DNA from: Mugil cephalus
Taxonomy: Eukaryota; Chordata; Actinopteri; Mugiliformes; Mugilidae
DNA length: 64,000 nucleotides
Direction: 5' to 3'
Assembly (NCBI RefSeq): GCF_022458985.1
Contig: NC_061789.1
Coordinates: 15,036,357 to 15,100,356 of the forward strand
Shown: one piece after another, positions 55,157 through 64,000 of the stretch
Numbering within the stretch: the first letter of the stretch is position 1
Layout: each line of letters starts with the position of its first letter
Translations under genes and position numbers: made by a program
Notes under the pieces: generated by a model
What the model was told of the DNA's origin: nothing
The model's input: the letters and a program-made list of their open reading frames with translations, nothing else
Databases searched by the model: none

Positions 55157-58100
55157 ATGTCCAGCATTGAGCTGCTCCGGGAGCTCGTCAACGAGCGACT
55201 GTCCGCGGCCGCCGAGGAGATCTTCGAGGCGGTCAAGAGGACCGTGGTGGGCTACGAGGATGAGATCGAACGGCAGCGCGCGATGTTGCTCGAAGCGTCG
55301 AAACCTGGAGCAAACGCCGGCAAACACTCAGGTTTGTGTCGTCATGGGTTCACTCTGTCACCAGAAAAAAAAGCTTCGGCTCCGAGTACGTCGACTATGA
55401 AAGGCTACTACCACCACGAATCCCTTAACTTTATTGGTGACATGTAGCCAGTTTAGCTAGCCTAGCTGCTAGTGCTGGACAATTCGGCTCTTTCTCAGAG
55501 TCGATTCTTTTGCCGCGGATCTCAGAGAAGAGTCGACTCTTTTGGCTCTCGAGCGGTTCTCTTATAGACGGCGTCTCATCAATCCGGAAGTCGCCATGTT
55601 TCACGCACCCGGCAAGGCAAACAAAGAGCATGGGCTGAAGTAGATCGTGAAAAATGGTGACTTACTGTCGTGTTTTTGGTGCCAATCGGACAGAGTTGAC
55701 AGATCAGAGAGACCAAATCCAAAAGTTATCAGAATAAAGGAGGCGCTTGTGGTTAGCAAAGCTAAACCAGGATCTATCAGGCAAAAGCCCACAAGCGCCT
55801 CCTTTCCTCTGATAACTTCTGGCATTGTTCTCTGATTTTTAGCAACTTTTGTCAGTCTATAAGACTCCAAATGTTTTTCACTGGTTGTCTCATTGGTCGA
55901 TATCTAAATAATGTCTCACTGATAATTCACCATTTTCCACGATCTACTAGGGGTGATGAAAAAAAATCAATATTGCAATATATTTCAATACTTTTTCTTC
56001 CATACAATATTGATTTTGAATGTCTTATTATTTATTTATTGATAAGAACAAGTCATGTTTTGGGACGATTGTAAATTACTAAAGCACTAAAGCTGACATT
56101 TGGAGGCTCTTTGCCTTTCAGATGGAAGAAGGAACTAATAAGGTGGACAAATAAGCGATTACAAAGAGTATGTAGTTTGCAAACTCTGTTTTGACATTTA
56201 AGAAACTTGACCCACTTTCTAGCCATACATTGGAAATGGACCATTTTAATTAATATAGTTTTTGATGTACGTATATACATCAGTGAACTATGTAGGATAT
56301 TGCAATATACCGCAACATCATAATATCGCAATAATGTATCGTATCGTGAAGTCCTTGCCAATACCCACCCCTGCAATCTACTTCAGTCCGTGCGCTTTCC
56401 GGGTGCCTCCAACGTGGTGACTTCTGGATTGATGAAACGCTGCTGACGCACCATGAAAACCCTCTATGTAGCATCGTTTAGAGCCTAATATCTTATCCCA
56501 ACAAAAAAAAATACACATGGTTTGTGTGCTTAGAAGCCCTGTTGCATTTAGTGTTTTTATGAGAAGTCTAATTTTGTTTACTATTTATTTTTTCAGTGTC
56601 GTTAAAGATGCCAAACTTCATTTAATAAGTGATGATTTGTGTGTCTTTGCAGAGGTGTAGACCTATAATCGCTTTTTAAGGTTTATAATTTGGTATAATT
56701 ACAAATTGTAAGATTGTATCTTGCTTTTTCCCTCACAGATCAACCTCAGCTGGCCCTGGCCGTCTGGAACGAGGAATTCTCGTCCGATCAGCAGCAGGTA
56801 GAGGAACAGTGTGAGCTGGACTGGAGCTGCCCTTTGGACCAGGACGACCAGGACGACCAGGAGGGTCAACACGTAGACAAGGGCAAGGAGGATCACCTCA
56901 ACAGCAAAGGGGAAGTTCAGCTTCAGGAGCTGAAGGAGGACAGCACCATCAGCTTCATAATTAATCCCGAAGGAGAAGCAGGAAACCCTCTGCCGGCCGC
57001 TTTAGCCGAGCAGGATGAATCGATGGTGGAGGACGGGGACGGAGCGTCCTCCAGCGGCTCCGGTGCCAACAACGACGAGGAGTGGAGGCCCGGCGTGCAG
57101 GCGGACAACAGCGACATCAACGGCCCCAAATGGTTGAAGAAGAAAACCGGGCATTGTTTAGCGATGTCCTCAAAACTGCAGCTGGCCAAAAAAAACAAAT
57201 CGAGAATCTGCTGCAAAGTCTGCGGCAAGTCGTTCCACGCCAGCGTCTCGTTGTTGAACCACGTGGAAGTTCACCCCAAAGACCTGTGCGGCGTGTGCGG
57301 GAAGCGTTTCTCCAGCGAGGAGAGGTTTCAGGAGCACTTGAAAACGCACGCGAAGGGAGAGATGTGCGCCATCTGCGGGAAATGTTTCGGCGGCTCCAGC
57401 TCTTTAGAGAAACACATGAGGATCCACACGGGGGAGAAGCCGTTCAACTGCAGCGAGTGCGGGAAGTCCTTCAACTGTCGCCACAACATGAGGCGCCACG
57501 TGAGGATACACACGGGGGAAAAGCCGTACTCCTGCACCGTCTGCGAGAAAAGCTTCAACGACGACAGCACCCTGAAGCGCCACCTGCAGACCCACGTCCA
57601 CAACGCGGACGAAAAAGAGGTCAACGACGAGAACGAGGTCAAGACGTCGTCGCCGAAAAAGCCCAAGTCCCGAGCCATATGCGACGTCTGCGGAAAGGTT
57701 TTCCACTCCATGGCTTCTCTGGTGAATCACGCCAAAAGTCACGCCACGGACCTCTGCGGCGTTTGCGGGACGCATTTTGACTCGGAGGAAAACTTGAAAC
57801 TTCACCTGAAAACGCATAAAAACGGTAAAGTCTGCGAAGTGTGCGGCAAGTGCTTCGACGGTCAGGGAAGCCTCGACATGCACATGAGGATCCACACGGG
57901 GGAGAAGCCCTTCAACTGCACCGAGTGCGGGAAGTCCTTCAACTGCCGCCACAACATGAGGCGCCACGTGAGGATACACACGGGGGAAAAGCCGTACTCC
58001 TGCACCGTATGCGAGAAAAGCTTCAACGACGACAGCACCCTGAAGCGCCACCTGCGGGTTCACGCCCAGAAGAAGAGCTTGGTTTCGAAGAACGACGACG

Positions 58101-58651
58101 AAAAAGAGATCGAAGACGAGAAGGAGGTCAAGACGTCGCCGCCGAAAAAGCAGAAGACCCGAGCCATATGCGACGTCTGCGGGAAAATGTTCCGCTCCAT
58201 GATTTCCCTGCTGAATCACGCCAAAAGTCACGCCACGGACCTCTGCGGCGTCTGCGGGACGCATTTCGACTCTGAGGAAAACTTGAAGCTTCACCTGAAA
58301 ACTCACAAAAACGGCAAAGTGTGCGAAGTGTGCGGCAAGTGCTTCGACAGCCAGAGGGGCCTGGAGATGCACATGAGGATCCACACGGGGGAGAAGCCCT
58401 TTCTGTGCAGCGAGTGCGGGAAGTCCTTCAACTGCAGACACAACATGAAGCGGCACGTGAGGACGCACACGGGGGAGAAGCCGTATCTGTGCAACGTGTG
58501 CGGCCGGGGCTTCAGCGACCACACGGGCCTGAAGCAGCACAGCAGCATCCACACGGGAGAGAAACCGCACCACTGCGAGATCTGCGGCAAAGGATTCCTC
58601 AGAAAGACGTCGGTGAGGCTCCACATGAAGAGCCACAAGACTGAGAAGTGA
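55157..58651 (+). CDS. C2H2 zinc-finger protein, 16 fingers in three modules
   Basis: Probable nuclear DNA-binding protein. Exon 1 55157-55331 and exon 2 56739-58651 join in phase (695 residues). Exon 1 encodes [20 protein letters not shown] and onward, a helical N-terminal motif frequent in percomorph fish zinc-finger proteins. Residues 59-215 are acidic and Gln/Asp-rich. Sixteen CX2C-X12-HX3H fingers span about 217-691. Fingers 1-5, 6-10 and 11-15 are three copies of one module (order of finger starts: CKVC or CDVC, CGVC, CAIC or CEVC, CSEC or CTEC, CTVC or CNVC), separated by Lys/Glu/Asp-rich linkers; finger 16 (CEIC) stands alone. HTGEKP linkers join several fingers but not the first ones of each module. 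Fingers 4, 9 and 14 share [14 protein letters not shown] at 59336. No orthologue name assigned; no KRAB or SCAN seen. Confidence 0.92.
55571..56440. mobile_element. Long inverted repeat with THAP-like coding fragments
   Basis: In the zinc-finger gene intron. The left arm (55571-55752) and the right arm (about 55790-56440, read on the minus strand and with 55948-56373 removed) align from GCGTCTCATCAATCC / GCGTTTCATCAATCC through CTGAAGTAGATCGTG, AAAATGGTGA and AAGTTATCAGA to GGAGGCGCTTGTGG. The left arm reads ATGGTGACTTACTGTCGT (MVTYCR) and later KLSE, a stop, RRRLW; the right arm reads [10 protein letters not shown]. These resemble the start and end of a THAP zinc-binding domain, as found in P-element-like transposases and THAP proteins. 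Both copies carry stops and are dead. Probably a foldback-type element or an inverted duplication. Confidence 0.55.
55948..56373. mobile_element. hAT-type element inserted in the THAP inverted repeat
   Basis: A 426-base AT-rich element begins TAGGGGTGATG and ends CAATACCCACCCCTG. Its flanks are CGATCTAC (55940-55947) and CAATCTAC (56374-56381), an 8-base duplication with one mismatch. Without it, the right arm of the surrounding inverted repeat becomes continuous. Confidence 0.65.
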
Positions 58652-59335
58652 TTGTTAAGTCGACGACGATGAACTCAGAATCCCGAGGTTTTATAAATAT
58701 TAGGCATTTCTCTTGCATTATTGACCCAGGATGGACTTGATCTGTGTTCATGCTACAACAACACCAGCACACAAACGCCAGGAAAAACCTTGGACGTCAG
58801 CAGTTTGTCGTCCTTAGGAGGGATGTTACAAAAATCAAGCTCCTGGGGAAATATTGTTCCTTGTTCCTTAGCTGTTAAATGCACCACTGTGTTCGCTAGC
58901 TTGTCATTAACCGCGTGCGAGTACTGTGTGATGCTCAGCATGACGTGTGTAGTAGTTTAACCAACCCTGTGATTGTCTTAAGAACTAGTATAAACCAAAA
59001 ATATGTTGTAATTGTTAATGAGCAAATTAATGCTAATATTACAACTAGTAAGCCTAGAGGAAATCCATTCATCGAGGAAGAGTAGAAAAGAAGAAAACTT
59101 CCTGGTAACAATTCTTTTTTTCTTTTATTTTTTTTTATTTTTTTTGATAACATTACTGCAAATTGTCCAATACATTGCAAATTTGAAGGCTGGAGTATGT
59201 ACAGATCTGAAGGTAATGGTCACAAATCCTTCATCTGTTTACACAGTACATGATTTTGGGACTATTTTCAGCGTTGGATTGTTCCTGTTTGTTTGTCTGA
59301 ATACAGTTTAAAGCTCACAGTTGCTTCATCTATTG

Positions 59336-59341
59336 AATAAA
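59336..59341 (+). terminator. Polyadenylation signal of the zinc-finger gene
   Basis: AATAAA about 685 bases after the stop at 58651; another is at 60085-60090. Confidence 0.45.
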
Positions 59342-59465
59342 ATAGCTTTTATTACGAGCGACGTTAAAGGGATGCATATTTTTTACATACTACATGTATC
59401 AATTTTCAAATTTGTTGAATTTTTTTTTTTTTTTTGGTTCTGCATCTATTTTTTTCTCTGAGATA

Positions 59466-59802
59466 CACCGATCAGCCATAACATTACAACCACTGACATC
59501 ATTGACCATCTTGTGACAATCAAATGTTCTGCTGGGAAACGTTTGGGCCTGGCATTCATGACGATGTTACATGTAGCACCCTCCTAGACCAGACCAGACA
59601 CCCACACCCCATAGCAGTGACACTCTTTGATGTCAGCAGCCTGACACAAACCGATCAAATATCTGTGGGATGATCCACAGAGGCCCCTCTACCGAACCCA
59701 CAGGACCCAAAGGCCGTCACTAAGCACACGCACCGTTTTGAAGGCACAAGGGAGACTTTCATCATTTTATACAGGTGGTTATAATGTTATGCCTGATCGG
59801 TG
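59466..59802. mobile_element. Tc1-like element, internally deleted
   Basis: Left end CACCGATCAGCCATAACATT and right end ATAATGTTATGCCTGATCGG are inverted copies, a terminus known from a widespread fish Tc1-like family. The inside keeps short pieces that look like that transposase (GTTCTGCTGGGAAACG; ATCTGTGGGATGATCC), but most of the gene is gone. A TA lies next to the left end. Confidence 0.75.
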
Positions 59803-60599
59803 TGTGTTCTGTTCATGTCACATTTTGGTTTAAAGTTGTGGGTTAGATAAAGATGACTTCTTTGGGCTTTTTTGTCCTTAAGTGACTATTGTCTTCTGCA
59901 GCAAAGACGTTCTACAACAATATGTCATTAAGCACACAGGCGCCGCCAGCTTCTTCAGCATCGTGCCGTCGGGTAGAAATGCAGAGATTTAAACCGGGGT
60001 CATTTTATTCAGCCATTCAAGACATTTTCATAGATGTGACTCAGACTTGTTTTTGTTGGAGATTAAAATGGGTCCAGTTGTTTTAATAAACCTTCAATTT
60101 AAGACAGCATTTTGTGTCCGATGATGTTGTTTTTCCCCACAGGGAGAAGACGATCCAAAATGTTGCCGCTGCAAAACATCTACAAATGACATGTGTGCTT
60201 GTTTCAGTAATTAAAAATTAGACACTTTAAGAAATTCTTCAAATGAAATCTAAGATTAGTGTGGTCTGAAAAACAACCTACAATTTAGAGAAGCGTTGCA
60301 GTTCACCTTTGTTGCCACTGGAGGCCGCTCTAGTAACGACAGTAATCGGTCCTGAAATGATTATGCGCCATGCTTTAGTCATGACACAACCAGATGGGTT
60401 TGTTTGTTCGGACTAATTAAAAGGAAAGAATTAGTTACCCATGTGTGCGTGACTCCAGTTTATGGCGTTATTCAGTAGCAAATGTGTTCACTTTACAATC
60501 AAGAATCACCAAAGTGGAATGCAGCTATGACATATCAAACAAGATCTGTCGGCAAACATTTTTTTTTCTTACTAGTGAAGGGTGTTTACTCTTTTGAAA

Positions 60600-60949
60600 A
60601 AAGTTTCCACATTTGTGTTTTGTTACTGGGGACAGAGAGTGACCGCCCACCGGGCGCTGCACGAGTGGCAGCCCACTGCTCCGAGTGTACTCGGGATACC
60701 ATCCATAATCCATAACCCGTTGTCCGTCTAGTATTGGGTGGAGAGGGTGGTCGGGGGTTTGTCTGTGCTCTGTGACTGTTGGTTCAGTGTCTCCCTCTCC
60801 ACCACCACTTCAAAAGTCTCCAGCCTGCAGCCAATGACAGAGCCAGCCTTCCAGATCAGCCTATTCAGTGTGTTGGTGTCATTGGCTGCAGTGCTGCTCC
60901 CCCAGCAGACCACAGAGTGTGCCCATTTTATGCTACTCTGGACTCCCAC
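60600..60949 (-). mobile_element. Non-LTR retrotransposon (LINE) 3' fragment
   Basis: On the minus strand 60949-60728 encodes a piece with ANDTNTLNRLIWKAGSVIGC followed by VEVVxERxxL-like residues, similar to the region after the reverse transcriptase in fish L2/CR1-like LINEs. The adjoining stretch to about 60600 has GGGCTGCC and GCGCCCGG motifs also seen in dispersed fish repeats. There is no intact reverse transcriptase. Confidence 0.55.
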
Positions 60950-61097
60950 TCTGTGTTTCTACTCCACTGTAATTCTGCCAGCATCCCACAGGAGCCCCTT
61001 GTTTTACTGTTATTTATCTATTATGTATTTCTTATTCTCTTCCCTTTTCAAACAAAGACGGTCTCAATAAATCAGTGGTTCCTGATCCTGATTTCTT

Positions 61098-61252
61098 ATA
61101 TATATATATGTATGTATGTATGCATGTATGTATGTATGTATGCATGTATGTATATATATATATATGTATGTATGTATATGTATGTATATATGTGTATGTA
61201 TGTATATATGTATGTATGTATATATGTGTGTGTGTGTATGTATGTATGTATA

Positions 61253-61287
<35 letters not shown>

Positions 61288-61365
61288 ATGTGTGTATGTA
61301 TGTATATGTGTGTATGTATGTATGTATGTATGTATATGTATATATATGTATGTATGCATTATTAT

Positions 61366-61396
<31 letters not shown>

Positions 61397-61560
61397 ATGT
61401 ATGTATATATGTGTATGTATGTATATATTATAGTATTATGATGTGTGTTGTATGTATTATAATGGTATGTTTGTATTATGTATGATATTGTGTGTGTATG
61501 TATGTATAGTAATGTTGTATGTATATGTGTAATGTGTTGTATGTATGTATATATGTGTAG
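61098..61560. repeat. Tetranucleotide array, (TATG)n with TGTG and TATA variants
   Basis: About 460 bases of TATG/TGTA repeats interspersed with TG and TA tracts. Every long open frame here is a product of the repeat. Confidence 0.95.
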
Positions 61561-61589
61561 TGTTGATTATAAATATTATGTAACTAATG

Positions 61590-62829
61590 GGTGTGAAAGT
61601 GTTTGCCTCTCGATTAAAACAGTAAAATAGACAAAGAACACAATAAAATGAGTTTTTATAAAGAGGGAAAATCCACCTACATGGCCCAGTGTGAAAAGTG
61701 TTTGCCTCTCCTGTTAAACCATAACACATAACATAACACATAACAGTGGTTTATAACACCTGAGTTCACTTTCTCGGGCCACACCCAGACCTGGTTTATC
61801 GCCACACCTGTTGTCAATCAAGAAATCACTTCGACAGGACCTGCCCGACTAGCGAAGCAGACCCAACAGATCCTCAAAAGCTGGATCTATCAGCGCGGAA
61901 AAGGTCGTAAAGTCGTTTCTAAAGCTTTGGGACTGAACCACAGTGAGAGCAATTATCCACGAATAGTGAAAACATGTTACAGTGGTGAACCTTCCCAAGA
62001 GTGGCCGGCCGACCAAAATTACCAAAAAAGCGCAGCGACGACTCGTCCAAGAGGTCACAGAGGGCCCAACAACAACATCCTGAGAACTGCAGGCCTCTGG
62101 GCTAAAATGGCCTCACAGCAGAGTCCAAAGATGAAAACCACTGCTGAGCAAAAAGAACAGAAAGGCCTGGAAACGTCTCTCCCCAACACTTTTGGGAAAA
62201 TACTCTGACGAGACAAATGTTGTACTTTTTGGAAGGCGCGTGTCCTGTTACAACTGGCATAAAAGTAACACCATATTTCAACGGTAAAATATGCTGGTGG
62301 TGGTATAGTAGTGTGATGGTCTGGGGCTGTTTCAAGGCCGGGGAGACTTGCTGCGACCGTGCCAATGACCATGAATGTTGCCGTCTACCAAAAAATCCTG
62401 ACGGAGAATGTCCGGCCATCTGTTTGTGACCTCAAGCAAGTCTGACCACCTCTGAATGGCTGGAGAAAAACTAAATGAAGACTTTGGAGAGGTCTAGTCA
62501 CAGTCCTGACCTGACTCCTGCTGAGATGCTGCGGCATGACCTTAAAAAGGCAGTTCATGCTGGAAAACCCTCCAATGTAGATGAATTACAACAATTCTGC
62601 AAAGATGAGTGGAGCAACATTCCTCCACAGTGCTGGAAAAGACTCATAGACTTGTAGTTGAAGCTGCTAAGGGTGGTCCAACCGGCCTTAATAATGAAAA
62701 CCTTCATTTAAAAACTGCATTTGTGTTTACTTGCTAATATTTAAATTAGTTTGATGATCTGAAACATTTAGGAGTGACAAGCATGCAAAAAAAAAAAAAA
62801 CAGGAAGGAGGGCAACACTTTTTCACACC
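61590..62829 (+). pseudogene. Decayed Tc1-like transposon with transposase remnant
   Basis: The ends GGTGTGAAAGTGTTTGCC (61590) and GGCAACACTTTTTCACACC (to 62829) form a terminal inverted repeat, and a second copy GTGTGAAAAGTGTTTGCC at about 61690 is a direct repeat inside the left arm (IR/DR arrangement). The interior has scattered transposase pieces in shifting frames: VMVWGCF near 62318, VYQKILTENVRPS near 62379, and LKKAVHAGKPSNVDELQQFC near 62544-62605. Frameshifts and stops break it throughout. No intact TA duplication at the ends. Confidence 0.8.
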
Positions 62830-64000
62830 TTCCTTTACCCGTGCTGCATTTTATACATTTATTTTTACTTTTAGTTTTTCCTGTGTTTTGTTTCTGCTTG
62901 GTTTTTCTCTTAGAGCCTCTCATTTACACACACAAACTCCTCTCCTCTTCAATGTTCTGCACTAAACGGATTAGTCCCTGAACATGATAGTACTAATAAA
63001 TAACACATCATTTTGCTAAAGACCAAACCTTTGTCGAAAAGACTGTGTACGTTCCTGTACTGAAGATGTCATTGTGAACTTATTTTCTGGTACATCGCCG
63101 CATTGTTGTTTCTTGAAAGCAAAGGATCTGAGCACTTTTTCCCACCACTCTTTGTAACAGAAGGGGCGTAAGACCGAGCCAGGTACGACAGATGTTGTTA
63201 CCGCGCTTTCTCCCGAACAACAAAAGGAGAGTCCTTTAACTCTGATTCTACGTTTCCATTGTGCTCGTGTCGCTCCGGTTCACTGCTCAGTTACATAAGC
63301 GCCACAGTGACGCGTCCTCCCCTGAAGGAACTGAACCGTCAGGTATTTCTATCAGTTGCAACAGTTCATGTATTGCATTAATCACACCGAAGTTTGACGC
63401 AACAACTTAATATAATATAATATAATTGTCGATGCTTGATGATGAAAACAAGCTCCATGTCGGTTCGTACACGCCCTTAAAAAGGATCCCAACTGCCAGA
63501 GTAGGTTTCTCTAAGTAGCAACGCACAAACACAAGGCACATTCCTGGTGCTTTATTTTGTTTCCACTATTGTGTTTTTACAAACATCATGCAGAAGCTTA
63601 TAATTTAAATGACGTATTTGCTGTCAACTCCTTCAATTACATTAACTGTGTAACCCTGCATTTATAAATTTAATTTGTTCAGAATGTGCGGCCTCATTAT
63701 GCACCTAAGCTCTGCTCCATTGTACACGTGGGTGTGCTCCAATCCTTTGTCTGGTGGTTGAATCCTTTTTCTTTCTTTTTTTTTTTTTTTTTTCCATTGT
63801 TTTTGATGAGAACACATTGCAAGGGTTTCAGTGTTTTGAGTACAAAACAGGTATCGTGTGGTCGGTGCCAACAAAAGCTGCCGTGCAAGTAGTTCCCTAG
63901 AGAAGGTTGACGTACAGTCCATCACCTCTGTCCTCCCTTCACTCTGACCGTGCAGCTAAAAGGGGGGGGGGTAATGTGATGCGGGTTGTGAACCGGATAG
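62830..64000. other. Right-end spacer without recognised genes
   Basis: AT-rich sequence with poly(T) at about 63777-63794 and a G run at 63962-63971. A mildly CpG-rich stretch lies at 63160-63340. No exon with family similarity was seen. Confidence 0.5.

Noticed and set aside
54854..55327. 157-codon minus-strand frame at the zinc-finger gene start
   Set aside because: It is mostly antisense to exon 1 and its promoter, with no family similarity.
57404..58636. 410-codon minus-strand open frame
   Set aside because: It is the antisense of the zinc-finger repeats; its length comes from the regular codon pattern of the sense strand.
57082..58644. Other long plus-strand frames inside the zinc-finger exon
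   Set aside because: They are frame-shifted shadows of the 16-finger reading frame.
61075..61485. Long Tyr/Val/Met/Cys frames
   Set aside because: They are translations of the TATG/TGTA microsatellite.

Overview
This window is vertebrate nuclear DNA, almost certainly from a teleost fish. The genes are interrupted by short GT-AG introns, the encoded proteins match conserved vertebrate families exon by exon, and the spacers carry fish-type repeats (Tc1-like elements, hAT-type elements, a SINE-like repeat, a LINE fragment, dinucleotide and tetranucleotide arrays). No tRNA, rRNA or CRISPR array was seen. All exon maps were made by eye from splice signals, reading frame and recalled family sequence; no alignment was run.

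Layout: (1) 196-10108, plus: ttc30/IFT70, 18 coding exons, first coding exon lies off the left edge. (2) 11507-14603, minus: C16orf89 homologue, 8 coding exons, with a probable GC-AG intron. (3) 15865-20097, plus: alg1, 13 exons. (4) 20337-22729, minus: eef2kmt (FAM86 family), 8 exons, converging tail-to-tail on alg1 with almost no spacer. (5) 23083-24570, plus: a small unrecognised four-exon candidate gene, head-to-head with eef2kmt. (6) 26565-32926, plus: pigq, 13 coding exons. (7) 36336-49189, plus: rab40c, 6 coding exons with large introns. (8) 55157-58651, plus: a 16-finger C2H2 zinc-finger gene made of three tandem copies of a five-finger module. The right end (58652-64000) is repeat-rich and has no intact gene.

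The gene order joins two blocks that in human both lie on 16p13.3 but far apart (C16orf89-ALG1-EEF2KMT and PIGQ-RAB40C). Functionally the genes are mostly housekeeping: ciliary transport (ttc30), N-glycan assembly (alg1), GPI-anchor synthesis (pigq), eEF2 methylation (eef2kmt) and ubiquitin-ligase targeting (rab40c). They do not form one pathway.

The most unusual material is the unrecognised candidate gene at 23083-24570; a long inverted repeat carrying THAP-like coding fragments inside the zinc-finger gene intron, itself split by a hAT-like element; a SINE-like repeat hit by two different DNA transposons; and the tail-to-tail alg1/eef2kmt junction, where the two polyadenylation signals are only 3 bases apart.
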